Positions 19,224 to 28,107 of a DNA stretch of 64,000 nucleotides are shown here, in pieces. The DNA comes from Whitmania pigra (lineage: Eukaryota; Annelida; Clitellata; Hirudinida; Haemopidae). Under the pieces are notes generated by a model. That model was not told the DNA's origin. It saw nothing but the letters and a program-made list of their open reading frames with translations, and did no database searches. The stretch spans positions 1 through 64,000 of the forward strand of contig JAJTWR010000234.1 in the NCBI GenBank assembly GCA_021613335.1, in the 5' to 3' direction. Numbering within the stretch: position 1 is the stretch's first letter; each line of letters starts with the position of its first letter. The position numbers and the translations under genes were made by a program.

Positions 19224-19457
19224 TCACTCGGATGCCGCACCAAGGTAGCTTACCAGCGAGCCTTCGATTTCCTCAATGCTACGAAACGCCATCCGCTCCA
19301 TTTCCTTGACCCGCGCATCGAAGCTGAAGAAGGTCAGGCGTCCCATCGGGTCGGCAAAGGCAAAACCGACCAGCGCGTCGCTTTGGGCGATCAGATAGCC
19401 GGCGGCTGATTGGTTGCGATTAAGACTGTAGGTAATCGTATGCGACTTAAGGGTCAT
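19224..19457 (-). CDS. Small hypothetical protein
   Basis: 77 residues from the ATG at 19457, intact. The sequence has a beta-rich pattern (ITYSLNRNQSAAGYLIAQ, then LVGFAFADPMGRLTFFSFD) and an acidic helical C-terminus (EEIEGSLVSYLGAASE). There is no signal peptide and no cysteine. I do not recognise a family. It stands alone between the IS481 remnant and the end of the ATP synthase operon, in the same orientation as the latter. Confidence 0.5.
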   Translation of the reverse strand: MTLKSHTITYSLNRNQSAAGYLIAQSDALVGFAFADPMGRLTFFSFDARVKEMERMAFRSIEEIEGSLVSYLGAASE

Positions 19458-19599
19458 GGCATGACATCCGCTTCAATGGGCGCTACGCAGCAATCAAAAT
19501 AACAGAAACAAGCGATCCTTGCGACCTGACAGACATCATGAACCGATGGTTCACGATCATTTCCGCCGCACCCCGCGGCCCATGAACCCCATAGCCAGT

Positions 19600-19625
19600 G
19601 AATCCCGTCACTGTCGGCGGGATTC
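19600..19625 (-). terminator. Candidate terminator hairpin of the ATP synthase Fo operon
   Basis: GAATCCCG (19600-19607) pairs with CGGGATTC (19618-19625) around a ten-base loop, 25 bases beyond the atpF stop in the direction of transcription. No strong T-run follows, so termination efficiency is uncertain. Confidence 0.45.
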
Positions 19626-19649
19626 GCGGTTTGTCCGCTTTGAGAGCGT

Positions 19650-20132
19650 TCAATTCAAACGGCTGGGCAGATCGGCAATCGCCTCATCGAGCAGACGGGC
19701 GGCGACATCGCCTCGAACCTTCTCGCTCAACAGCATCGAGGTTACCGCCACGGCGGTTTCAACCGCCAGGCCGCGTACTTGCGCCAAGGCAACCGCTTCG
19801 GCTTGGGTGATCTTTTCCAGCGCGGCTTGCTGCCGACGCGCCGCCATGGCCTCGATCTCGGCTTCGGCTTGAGATTTCAGCGCTTCGGCCTGTGCTTTGG
19901 CGGTTTCGACGATCCTGGCGGCATCGGCGATGGCTTGCTGCTGGCGTTTCTGATTTTCGGCGAGCAGCACTTCAGCTTCCTTGCGCAAGCAAGCTGCTTC
20001 CAGCAACTGCGCCTCGATCTGCTCAGCTCGCCGATCGAGCGCGCCAAGCACCGTTTTCTTCGCCGGTTTGAAGGCCAAGGCAACGAAAACGATAAAGCCA
20101 AGGGCAACCCACAATGTGGGATTTTCCATCAT
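19650..20132 (-). CDS. atpF: F-type ATP synthase subunit b
   Basis: 160 residues. One N-terminal membrane helix (LWVALGFIVFVALAFKPAKK) is followed by a long charged coiled-coil rich in Glu, Lys, Gln and Ala, the standard peripheral-stalk b subunit. The start overlaps the stop of the b' gene (ATGA at 20132-20129). It is the last gene of the atpI-B-E-F'-F run. The F1 genes are not in the window, as is common in alphaproteobacteria where Fo and F1 operons are separate. Confidence 0.93.
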   Translation of the reverse strand: MMENPTLWVALGFIVFVALAFKPAKKTVLGALDRRAEQIEAQLLEAACLRKEAEVLLAENQKRQQQAIADAARIVETAKAQAEALKSQAEAEIEAMAARRQQAALEKITQAEAVALAQVRGLAVETAVAVTSMLLSEKVRGDVAARLLDEAIADLPSRLN

Positions 20133-20728
20133 CGACGCTCCTCCAGCAACCGGTCGACCACGCTCGCTGCTTCGGCATTGGAGACCGAAATGCCCGTCAG
20201 ACGATGCACCGCGGCAACGGCGGTTTCGGCGGCCACCTGATGTAAATTGGCCAAAGCCGCCTTGCTTGCCGCGGCAATCCGCGCGTCGGCCTCAGCGCTT
20301 TGAGCGGCAAGCCTGCGCGACACTTCCTGCTCACGAGCCAAATGTTCAACAGCAACCTGTTCCGTGACCAGTTTCATTGCCGCCCGGCCGTCATGCCGGG
20401 CGTCGATCAGTGCCTTGTCATAGGCCGCTAGCGCTGCTTCCGCCTTGTTCTTGGCATCGGCAGCCGCTTGTAAGTCGCCGTCGATCTTTTTGGTTCGCGC
20501 ATCGATCACGGCGGCAACGCCCGGCAGGGCGATTTTGGCCATGACCAGATACAAGACAGTGAACGACACCGCCAGCCAGAAAAGCTGGGTTGGAAAATCG
20601 CGGACATTTAACTGCGGCAAACCGCTGGAGGCTGCCGCCGGTCCAGCCGATAAGGCCAGACAGGCTGCAACCATCGACAGGCGCCGCACGGGGCGCCCGA
20701 TCTGTTTGCCGCTCAGACGATCGGGCAT
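20129..20728 (-). CDS. F-type ATP synthase subunit b' with N-terminal extension
   Basis: 199 residues, the second b-type subunit that forms a heterodimeric stalk with b in photosynthetic and many alphaproteobacterial ATP synthases. The membrane helix (FWLAVSFTVLYLVMAKIALP) starts only near residue 50. It is preceded by a basic stretch and an apolar LSAGPAAAS segment that looks like a cleavable leader. The C-terminal two thirds is coiled coil. Located between atpE and atpF as expected. Intact. Symbols atpF', atpX or atpG are used by different authors. Confidence 0.9.
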   Translation of the reverse strand: MPDRLSGKQIGRPVRRLSMVAACLALSAGPAAASSGLPQLNVRDFPTQLFWLAVSFTVLYLVMAKIALPGVAAVIDARTKKIDGDLQAAADAKNKAEAALAAYDKALIDARHDGRAAMKLVTEQVAVEHLAREQEVSRRLAAQSAEADARIAAASKAALANLHQVAAETAVAAVHRLTGISVSNAEAASVVDRLLEERR

Positions 20729-20769
20729 AGCGCCGTCCCCTTCGCGTTCAACAGGCGTTTTAGCAATAC

Positions 20770-20994
20770 TCAGCCGTACAACACCAGGAACGCAATCAGC
20801 AACGCGAACAGCGCCACCGCTTCGGTTAGCGCGAAGCCCAAGATGCCGATCGGGAACACGGTGTCGCGGGCGGCCGGATTGCGCCCAACGGCGGCAATCA
20901 GATTGGAGAAAATGTTACCGATGCCGAGGCCTACGCCCAACAGGGCGATGGTGGCCAAACCGGCCCCGATCATCTTGGCTGCTGCAAGTTCCAT
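20770..20994 (-). CDS. atpE: F-type ATP synthase subunit c
   Basis: 74 residues from the ATG at 20994 ([20 protein letters not shown]); an upstream in-frame start is not used because it would add 29 hydrophilic residues. Two transmembrane helices flank the conserved polar loop VGRNPAARD. The proton-binding carboxylate is the Glu in [16 protein letters not shown] in the second helix. It forms the rotating c-ring. Located between atpB and the b' gene. Confidence 0.95.
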   Translation of the reverse strand: MELAAAKMIGAGLATIALLGVGLGIGNIFSNLIAAVGRNPAARDTVFPIGILGFALTEAVALFALLIAFLVLYG

Positions 20995-21061
20995 GATTGC
21001 TTTCCTTCCATGAGGGAGAACGGTGACAGGCAAAAGATAACCAAGCGAGCGCAATGAGGGA

Positions 21062-21793
21062 TCAATGCAACTCGATGGCATCGCGAAGATAAAGGCAGGT
21101 CAAAATACTGAAGACATAGGCCTGCAGTATGGCGACCAAGATTTCAAAACCGGTCAGCGCCACGATCAGGACCAGCGGCGCCACGCCGAACAGTCCCAGC
21201 ATGACGGCAAAGCCGCCAAACACCTTCATCATCGTGTGGCCGGCCATCATGTTGGCGAACAAACGGATGGACAAGCTGACCGGCCGCGACAAATAAGACA
21301 GAATTTCAATCGGAACGATCAGCGGCGCCAGCCACAAGGGCGCGCCATGGGGAAAAAACAAGCTGAAGAAATGCAGCCCGTGCCGGAACAGCCCTAGTAG
21401 CGTTACAAAGACGAACACCGTCGCCGCCAGACCGAAGGTCACGATGATATGGCTGGTAAAGGTGAAGGTGAAGGGAATCATGCCCAACAGATTGCCGAAC
21501 AGGATGAACATGAACAGCGAGAAGACGAAAGGCAGAAATTTCAGCGCTTTTTCGCCGCCATTCTCGCGCAGCATGGCGACGACGAAGCTGTAAAACATCT
21601 CCGCTAGCGACTGCAAGCGCCCGGGCACCATCGAGCGCGGGCGCATCGCCAGAACCATGAAACCGGCGATCAGCACAACGGCGACGATCATGAACATCGC
21701 GGAATTGCTGAATGAAACATCGAGACCGCCGAGCTTCAACGCCACGATGCTCTTGATCTCGAATTGTTCGAGTGGGCTATGACTCTCGGCCAT
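21062..21793 (-). CDS. atpB: F-type ATP synthase subunit a
   Basis: 243 residues with five or six membrane helices. The essential arginine of the proton path is in [14 protein letters not shown], and the C-terminal [19 protein letters not shown] is the family signature end. It forms the stator half-channels facing the c-ring. Separated by 67 bases from atpE and 15 bases from the upstream atpI. Intact. Confidence 0.95.
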   Translation of the reverse strand: MAESHSPLEQFEIKSIVALKLGGLDVSFSNSAMFMIVAVVLIAGFMVLAMRPRSMVPGRLQSLAEMFYSFVVAMLRENGGEKALKFLPFVFSLFMFILFGNLLGMIPFTFTFTSHIIVTFGLAATVFVFVTLLGLFRHGLHFFSLFFPHGAPLWLAPLIVPIEILSYLSRPVSLSIRLFANMMAGHTMMKVFGGFAVMLGLFGVAPLVLIVALTGFEILVAILQAYVFSILTCLYLRDAIELH

Positions 21794-21808
21794 GTTCCTC
21801 TCCTTGGT

Positions 21809-22207
21809 TCACTTGGTGCCAGCGGCGTCGTCGCGGTCGCGTGACGCCCGTTCAGCGCCTTGCCGGCGAAAGCCCACCGCATAGCCCATGCCATTGAGTG
21901 CGCGATAGACATTCAGCACGCCGGCAGCGGCGCCAAGAAAAAAGAACATAACCAGAAGCCAGGGCTTGGTTCCCAGCCACTGGTCGAGCGAAAAACCGAT
22001 TCCAACGCCAACCGCCAGCGCCGAAACGAGATCGACCCCAACTCGAAAGCCGAAGCTCAATCCATTCTGCCTGCCGCCATCGCGATTTTGCAAGATGCCA
22101 GCGTCTTGTCCATCCATGCTCTTCTTACCGTCGGTCCGTTCGCGCGCCGCCTGCGCCCGCTCCAACCGGGCGGCAAGATCATCGCGCGGCGGCTTGGAAC
22201 CGGCCAT
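21809..22207 (-). CDS. atpI: AtpI-like ATP synthase assembly protein
   Basis: 132 residues from the ATG at 22207; the longer in-frame start at 22288 is less likely. A basic/acidic cytoplasmic N-terminus precedes two predicted helices (ALAVGVGIGFSLDQWLG and LLVMFFFLGAAAGVLNVYRA), the two-helix form of AtpI found in alphaproteobacteria. AtpI helps c-ring assembly and possibly magnesium uptake. First gene of the Fo operon; downstream of smc on the same strand with a 90-base gap. Confidence 0.85.
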   Translation of the reverse strand: MAGSKPPRDDLAARLERAQAARERTDGKKSMDGQDAGILQNRDGGRQNGLSFGFRVGVDLVSALAVGVGIGFSLDQWLGTKPWLLVMFFFLGAAAGVLNVYRALNGMGYAVGFRRQGAERASRDRDDAAGTK

Positions 22208-22297
22208 GAAAACCCTTCCGCTTCTGACCGGCGAATAATTCCGGCAACAAACGCGCCGCACCATAAGTGTCCGCTTTCTCCCTGTCAAGGCGCGCGC

Positions 22298-25200
22298 TCA
22301 TGCCGCGCGAGGGCGACCGGCGAGTTTTTCCGCCCGGCTTAGATCGACCGAAACCAATTGGCTGACCCCGCGTTCAACCATGGTAACGCCAAACAGCCGG
22401 TCCATGCGCGCCATGGTCATGCGATGATGAGTCACAATCAGAAAACGCGTGCCGGTTTCGCTGGCAATGCCCTCCAGCAGACGGCAAAAGCGATCGACAT
22501 TGGCATCGTCGAGCGGCGCATCCACTTCGTCCAACACGCAGATCGGCGAGGGATTGGTCAAAAATACCGCAAAAATCAGCGCCAGAGCCGTTAAAGCGCT
22601 TTCCCCGCCCGACAGCAGCGACATGGTTTTCGGCGTCTTACCCGGCGGGCTTGCCATGATTTCCAACCCGGCCATGAGCGGATCGTCGTTCCCGGTCAGT
22701 TCCAGCTGCGCCTTGCCGCCGTCGAACAAGCGGATGAATAGATCCTCGAAATGACGCTTCACCTGCTCAAAGGAAACCAGCAGCCTTTCGCGCCCCTCGC
22801 GGTTGAGAGCGACGATCCCCGAGCGCAAACGCTGAATGGCGGCGAGAAGATCTTCGCGTTCGCTCACCATGGCACCAATGCGGTTTTCCAGCTCCTCCAC
22901 TTCGCTTTCGGCGCGCAGATTGACCGGTCCCATCGCGTCGCGCTCCCGGTTCAGCTTGTCCAATTGCGTCTGGCTTTGGGCTGGATCGGGCAAAGGCGCA
23001 TCGATGGCAAGGCCGGTCAAGGCCCGCGCCTGCTCAGGCCGGCAATCGAGCCTTTCGTGAATACGCTCAGCCAGCGCCGCCGCATCGCGCGCCGCCGTTT
23101 CCGCCAAACCTTGCGCGCGCACCAGTGTCTCGCGGTTTGCCGCCGCCTCGGCTTCGCTCGCGCGAAGTGCTCGATCGCTGGCTCGGGAACGCTCTTCGCC
23201 TTCGACCAGCCCGTCAGCGGCCTGGCGCCGGGCCTGCTGCAAGGCCGCCAATTGCGTTAGCAACAAATCGCGCCGGCTGGCAAAACGTTCCGGCAGGCTG
23301 GCAAGGGCGGCTAGTTCCTCTTCCGCCGCCAGCCGGCGTTCGGCTAGATCCTCCAATCTGCCGTGGGCGGCAGCGGTGCGCTGGCGCCAATCCTGCCTCT
23401 CGCGCGCGATAGCCGCCAAACGAAGAGCGCGTTGCTCAGCCTCGCGCTGCAAATGATCGCGCTCGGCTCTGGCAGCGCTGGCCGCAGCGCGTTTTGCCGT
23501 CAATATCGCGCGCGCCGCCGCCAACGCTTCGCGCGCTTGCGCCGGATCGGCCAGACGATCCAGCTGATCGAGCGTTTCGGCGGTCGCCTGATCGTTTTCG
23601 GCGCAATCGCGCGCCAACCGCTCGATGGCCTGTTCCAATCCAACCAGGCGATTGCGGGCTCGCTCGGCGGCGAAGCGGCGTTTTGCCGCATCCTCGCGCA
23701 GAGAGGCCAAAGAACCGGCGGCCTGCCGTTCGGCGGCGCGCGCCATATGCTCAAAGGATTGCGCGGCATTGGCCGCATAGCGGGCTTGCTCCTTGTGTGC
23801 GGTCAATCGCTCGCCTTCGGCGATCAGCTGGCCGCGGTCGGCCTCCAAAGCGGCAAGGCGGTTGCGCAGCGTCAGTCTGGTTGCTGCCAGGCCAGGCGCT
23901 CCTGCCGGTTGCACGAAGCCGTCCCAGCGCACCAAATCGCCAGCGGCTGTCACCAGCCGTTGGCCTGGTTGCAGTTCCGCCTGCAAGTCCAAGGCTTGCG
24001 CCAGATCTTCAGCAAGGCCGGTCACGGCCAAGCGGCGGCGCAACGCCAAGGGAGCGCGCACCTGAGCTGCTAGCGGCATCGTTCGGGCTGGCAGCGCCCC
24101 GGCAATCTCTGGCAGATCGCGCCAATGAGCGGTATTGCTCTTGCCGGTTTGCAATGGCGCCATCAGATCGTCGCCCAGCAGCGCGCCAACCGCCGCCTCA
24201 TAACCCGGCGCCACCGTCATCCGGTCGAGCAGCGCTTGCCCAGCAAGCGCCGTCTGGCGGTTACGCTCGGGGGTAAGGCTGGCGGTCACCCCGTCGATTT
24301 CGCCTTGTATCCGCGCCAGCCGTCCCTCGCCGTCACGCAAAACTTGCTCCGCCGTCTCCAACTCCACGGCGGCGCGCTGGCGTTTTTCGCCTGCTTCCTC
24401 CAAAGCCCGGCCCGCCGTCTCAACCCGCATCTCCGCTTCGGCCAGGGCGATCTCATCTTCCTCGCCATCGCCGCTTTCGGCAAGTTCGGCGGCCTGATCG
24501 TCACGTTGGGCCGCGATCTCCTCCAACTCAGCGCTCAGACGCAGATTACGCTGCTCGAGCTCAGCCAGCCTCTTGTTCAGCTCGGCGCGAATTGCCTCAT
24601 CCGAGGCAATGGCCTCGGCGCGCTCAGACGCGTCCTGTTCAGCCGTCTCAGCCGCCGCTGCCGCGGCAGCCAACCTTTCCCCGGCCTCTTCTTGCGCCGG
24701 CCCCTCGCTCATCCGGTCGCGCGACAAGGCTTGCGCCTCGTCATCCAGCCGCTCCAAGGCCGTCTCGGCGTCGCCGGCGATCTGGCCTTCGCGTTCAAGA
24801 TCGCGATCGATCTGCCAGCGCTGATTCTCGATCGATCGGCGGGCGTGCTCGATCCTCTGCTCCTCGGCATCCAGCCCGGCCAACTCGAGCTCCGCCTTTT
24901 GCACAGCAGCAGCGGCCTCGGCTTCGAGCCGCCGCAGATCGGGCAAGCGCAGGCAGGCTTGCGCTTGCACAGCCGCGGCAAGGGCGGCGCGTTCAACAGC
25001 TTGCGCGACCGCCATGCGGGCGGCCTCCAGCGCATCGGCCGCAAGAGCTTGCGCCTCAAGGCCCGCTTGCCAGCGCGCCGCCAGCAAGCAGGCCTCGCTC
25101 GCGCGCAGCTGTTCGGTCAGCAGCCGGTAGCGCGCGGCCTGGCGCGCCTGGCGTTTCAGCCCCTCCAAGTGCTGGTCGAGCGTCCCCAGAACATCTTCCA

Positions 25201-25780
25201 GCCGCTCCAGATTGGTTTCGGCGGCCTTCAAACGCAGCTCGGCCTCGTGACGGCGGGCATGCAGGCCGGAAATGCCCGCAGCATCTTCGAGCAGAATTCG
25301 CCGCTCGCCAGGCGGCGCATTGATCAGCTTGCCGATCTGACCTTGGGAGACCAGCGAGGGAGAGCGCGCGCCGGTGGCCGCATCGGCAAACAGCAATTGC
25401 ACATCGCGCGCGCGAACCTCGCGGCCATTGACCCGGTAAAGCGACCCTTTGCCGCGATCGATCCGGCGGGTAACCTCCAGCTCGTCATGGTCATTGAAGG
25501 CCGCCGGCGCGCGCCGTTGGCCATTATCGACCGATAAAGTCACTTCGGCCAGATTGCGCGCCGGCCGTCCAACGGTTCCGCCGAAGATCACGTCATCCAT
25601 CTCGCCGCCGCGCATCTGCCGGGCGGAAGTCTCCCCCATGACCCAGCGCAGCGCTTCGACGAGATTGGATTTACCGCAGCCATTGGGTCCCACCACCCCG
25701 GTCAACCCCGTTTCGATCAACAGATCGGTCGGTTCGACAAAGCTCTTGAACCCTGCCAGCCGCAGCCGGGAAAAATACAT
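22298..25780 (-). CDS. smc: Chromosome segregation SMC ATPase
   Basis: 1160 residues. Walker A GPNGCGKSNL sits at residues 31-40. Two long coiled coils rich in Ala, Glu, Arg and Leu surround a hinge around residues 520-660 (EAAVGALLGDDLMAPLQTG onward). The C-terminal head has signature LLSGGESALTALAL and Walker B VLDEVDAPLDDANV. It is the core of the Smc-ScpAB condensin that organises the nucleoid. It starts six bases after the dsbA-like stop. The frame is intact across 3.5 kb, unlike many window genes. Confidence 0.96.
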   Translation of the reverse strand: MYFSRLRLAGFKSFVEPTDLLIETGLTGVVGPNGCGKSNLVEALRWVMGETSARQMRGGEMDDVIFGGTVGRPARNLAEVTLSVDNGQRRAPAAFNDHDELEVTRRIDRGKGSLYRVNGREVRARDVQLLFADAATGARSPSLVSQGQIGKLINAPPGERRILLEDAAGISGLHARRHEAELRLKAAETNLERLEDVLGTLDQHLEGLKRQARQAARYRLLTEQLRASEACLLAARWQAGLEAQALAADALEAARMAVAQAVERAALAAAVQAQACLRLPDLRRLEAEAAAAVQKAELELAGLDAEEQRIEHARRSIENQRWQIDRDLEREGQIAGDAETALERLDDEAQALSRDRMSEGPAQEEAGERLAAAAAAAETAEQDASERAEAIASDEAIRAELNKRLAELEQRNLRLSAELEEIAAQRDDQAAELAESGDGEEDEIALAEAEMRVETAGRALEEAGEKRQRAAVELETAEQVLRDGEGRLARIQGEIDGVTASLTPERNRQTALAGQALLDRMTVAPGYEAAVGALLGDDLMAPLQTGKSNTAHWRDLPEIAGALPARTMPLAAQVRAPLALRRRLAVTGLAEDLAQALDLQAELQPGQRLVTAAGDLVRWDGFVQPAGAPGLAATRLTLRNRLAALEADRGQLIAEGERLTAHKEQARYAANAAQSFEHMARAAERQAAGSLASLREDAAKRRFAAERARNRLVGLEQAIERLARDCAENDQATAETLDQLDRLADPAQAREALAAARAILTAKRAAASAARAERDHLQREAEQRALRLAAIARERQDWRQRTAAAHGRLEDLAERRLAAEEELAALASLPERFASRRDLLLTQLAALQQARRQAADGLVEGEERSRASDRALRASEAEAAANRETLVRAQGLAETAARDAAALAERIHERLDCRPEQARALTGLAIDAPLPDPAQSQTQLDKLNRERDAMGPVNLRAESEVEELENRIGAMVSEREDLLAAIQRLRSGIVALNREGRERLLVSFEQVKRHFEDLFIRLFDGGKAQLELTGNDDPLMAGLEIMASPPGKTPKTMSLLSGGESALTALALIFAVFLTNPSPICVLDEVDAPLDDANVDRFCRLLEGIASETGTRFLIVTHHRMTMARMDRLFGVTMVERGVSQLVSVDLSRAEKLAGRPRAA

Positions 25781-25786
25781 GAAAGG

Positions 25787-26380
25787 TTATTTGGCCTTTT
25801 CGATCAGCTTTTCCAATTCGGCGAAAGACACAACTCCCGATAGTTTTTTATCGTCGACAATAAAGCTTGGGGTTGAATCGATTCCAAATTTTTGCGTTCC
25901 TTCCAGCCTCTGCTCCAATACCCGATCCTCGATCGTCTTGTCGGCAAGGCAGGAATCGACTTTCTCCTGCGTCAAGCCCGCGAGCTTGGCCATACGAATC
26001 AGCGCTTCTTCCGGCTCCTTGGCTCCGGCCCAATTGTCCTGGTAACGGAACAAAGCGTCGAAGAAACCTTCGATACGCTCAGGCGGCAAACAGCGGCCAA
26101 GGTGCGCTGCCCGCAAGGCGATCCGGTCAAGCGGGAAATCGCGAAATATCCATCTGACTTTCCCAGTGTCGATATAGGTCTTCTTTATCTCCGGGAATGT
26201 CTTGAGATGAAACTGAGCGCAATGCGCGCAGGTCAAAGAGGCATATTCGACGATCGTTACCGGCGCATTCGGATCGCCATGGATCCGTTCGCCGGAGGCG
26301 ATGGTCTGCGCCAACGCCCCCACCGGCAAAGCCGAACTCATTAAGACAAACAGATGAAGAAAAAGGCGGCGCAGCATCAT
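25787..26380 (-). CDS. DsbA-like periplasmic thiol-disulfide oxidoreductase
   Basis: 197 residues. A cleavable signal (LRRLFLHLFVLMSSALPVGA) precedes a thioredoxin-fold domain with active-site CAHC at residues 51-54 and the cis-proline loop DSTPSF near residue 172. The helical insertion between them is typical of DsbA/BdbD-type proteins. It probably oxidises or isomerises cysteines of exported proteins. The start overlaps the rlpA stop by ATGA, and smc follows directly. An rlpA-dsbA-smc run downstream of mutY and DUF721 resembles a common alphaproteobacterial arrangement. Confidence 0.9.
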   Translation of the reverse strand: MMLRRLFLHLFVLMSSALPVGALAQTIASGERIHGDPNAPVTIVEYASLTCAHCAQFHLKTFPEIKKTYIDTGKVRWIFRDFPLDRIALRAAHLGRCLPPERIEGFFDALFRYQDNWAGAKEPEEALIRMAKLAGLTQEKVDSCLADKTIEDRVLEQRLEGTQKFGIDSTPSFIVDDKKLSGVVSFAELEKLIEKAK

Positions 26381-27120
26381 TGCCTCGGTGAATGGTTGTT
26401 CTTCGCGGACGGGTGTTTTTTACTGACTGGCTGCGATCGCAGCCTTACGGCAGCGGCTTTGGGCGGTGGCGTTTTGCGCGTGGCAACCTGCCGCAAGGCC
26501 GGTTTTTGCTCATCGGATTTCGACATGACGGGGGTTTTGGTTACCGTTCGAGCTGGGGGCAGGGCTGAGATTTGAGGCGGAGTAGCATTTTCCACCGGCG
26601 GCGTCGATGGCAGATAGAGGGCCACCCGCGCCACCCCGGTATGCAGCATGTCGATCTGGCGCGCCGCTTCCGCCGACAGATCGATGATCCGTCCGCGTTT
26701 TGCCGGATGGCGATCGGTCACCACCACATCGATCGAACGGTTGTTGCTTTGATTGACCACCCGCAGCCAGGTGCCAAATGGCAGAGTTGGATGGGCGGCG
26801 GTGAAAGCGCGCCGGTCATATTCACCGCCATCAGCGGTGCGCCGGCCACTGTGACGGGCGCCGTACCAGGAGGCAAGACCGGTTTCAATCGGCCGATCGA
26901 AGGTCGAAACCGTTTGGTTCGCCGGCAATATCGCCGGGACAGACGGCGCCGACGAAGCGACGGCGGCGACCGGCTCTGTCTTGGAGCCTGGCGAAGCCGG
27001 GGCGCTCTCCGGCTTCGGAGAAAGACTGATCGTTGAGCGCGAATCGTCGATCTGGCACGCAGTCAGCATGAGGAGCGACAACGCTATCATGATGTATCCG
27101 AGCCGAATCGTTCCCAGCAT
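26377..27120 (-). CDS. rlpA: RlpA-like septal-ring lipoprotein
   Basis: 247 residues. The N-terminus is a lipoprotein signal with lipobox LTAC (cysteine near residue 22). A Pro/Ala/Ser-rich linker leads to a double-psi beta-barrel with ETGLASWYGARHSGRRTADG and PFGTWLRVVNQSN, the RlpA lytic-transglycosylase core including the catalytic Asp in VTDRHPAKRGRIIDLS. The C-terminus is a basic, Pro/Lys-rich tail in place of a SPOR domain. Coupled to the dsbA-like gene by ATGA. Confidence 0.88.
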   Translation of the reverse strand: MLGTIRLGYIMIALSLLMLTACQIDDSRSTISLSPKPESAPASPGSKTEPVAAVASSAPSVPAILPANQTVSTFDRPIETGLASWYGARHSGRRTADGGEYDRRAFTAAHPTLPFGTWLRVVNQSNNRSIDVVVTDRHPAKRGRIIDLSAEAARQIDMLHTGVARVALYLPSTPPVENATPPQISALPPARTVTKTPVMSKSDEQKPALRQVATRKTPPPKAAAVRLRSQPVSKKHPSAKNNHSPRQ

Positions 27121-27235
27121 ACCTTACCCCTTACGTCATACCGAGCGAGCGGTTTCGTTTCGGCAGCATGCCCGCTCGAGACCGATAAGCCAACCGCGTC
27201 ACGTCAGCCGGGAAAAGATCGGATCGGAAATCCGC

Positions 27236-27415
27236 CTATTCCAACTGTTCGGGATAAGCGCCGTGGAACTCCTCCAGCAGTGCGCGAGCATCGCGCACCA
27301 GACGGAGCACCAATGTTCGATCAGGCTCGCTGCACAACCCCTCGTTCATGGCCATGTCAAGCTGGCGGCTGGCTTGCGCCAAGCATTTCAACGCCAATCG
27401 ATCGGACAGACGCAC
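27236..27415 (-). CDS. Possible small alpha-helical protein
   Basis: A 59-codon frame from a GTG at 27415, beginning 14 bases beyond the stop of the Sel1-repeat gene. It is highly amphipathic and helical (LALKCLAQASRQLDMAMNEG and LVLRLVRDARALLEEFHGAY) and ends in EQLE. Codon choice looks like the neighbours, with GC-rich third positions. No clear ribosome-binding site is visible and I recognise no family. It may be a real short gene in the same transcript. Confidence 0.35.
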   Translation of the reverse strand: MRLSDRLALKCLAQASRQLDMAMNEGLCSEPDRTLVLRLVRDARALLEEFHGAYPEQLE

Positions 27416-27429
27416 CGGCCGCCATCAGG

Positions 27430-27999
27430 TCAATGGCTGCGGATCGGCGGCAGATTACGGCGCATTTCCAGCATCTGTTTCAGCTCGCGCGACAATTTCA
27501 CCAAATCGGCTCCAGGCCCGATGGTCATGACCGCATTGTCGCGATCGACAAGCTCAACCTTGTAGGAACTGGGGTCAGGCTTGTCTTTTTCCGACGGCGG
27601 AGTCAGGCGGCGCACCAGCGCTTCCTGCCACAGCCTGGCCTTGGCATTGTCCGGCGCTATGCCGACCCCTTGGCCATACATGCCGATCAGCTGCCTCATG
27701 GCATCGATATGGCCGCGATTGCCGGCCTGGGTCAACCAATGAATGGCGCTCAGAGCATTATGCGGCTCGCCGCGCCAGTCGACCTCCAGCCTCTCGGCAT
27801 AGATACGCCCCAGCTTGTATTGCGCCTCGGCATCACCTTTGCGCGCGCGCTCCAGATAAGCCGTGTGAGCGCTGCCAACCATGCCAGCGTCCAAAGCCAG
27901 ACCGGCGGCATCCACAGCGCCGTCGACCTCCGTCGTTGCCGTTAACAGCAGGACCGCCGCCGCCAAACCAGACAAAAAACGACAATGCCCGCGCGTCAT
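27430..27999 (-). CDS. Sel1-repeat (TPR-like) exported protein
   Basis: 189 residues from the ATG at 27999, preceded by AAAGAAG. A signal peptide (FLSGLAAAVLLLTATTEVDG) precedes about three Sel1-like repeats: GDAEAQYKLGRIYAE, SAIHWLTQAGNRGHIDAMRQLIGMYGQ in two halves, and NAKARLWQEAL. Sel1 repeats mediate protein-protein contacts, often at the cell envelope. The C-terminal 60 residues are non-repeat. The function is unknown. Confidence 0.75.
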   Translation of the reverse strand: MTRGHCRFLSGLAAAVLLLTATTEVDGAVDAAGLALDAGMVGSAHTAYLERARKGDAEAQYKLGRIYAERLEVDWRGEPHNALSAIHWLTQAGNRGHIDAMRQLIGMYGQGVGIAPDNAKARLWQEALVRRLTPPSEKDKPDPSSYKVELVDRDNAVMTIGPGADLVKLSRELKQMLEMRRNLPPIRSH

Positions 28000-28107
28000 G
28001 ACATCTTCTTTCAAACGGCTTCTCCCAAGCTGCCATCGCCGGTTAAAATAACCGCAGTTCAGCTCCTTCGACCACAAGATTCTGTCTCGCGATATTCCGC
28101 CAGGCGA

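Noticed and set aside
24125..25537. 470-codon plus-strand open frame
   Set aside because: Antisense shadow of the smc coiled-coil region with skewed Leu/Gln/Arg composition.
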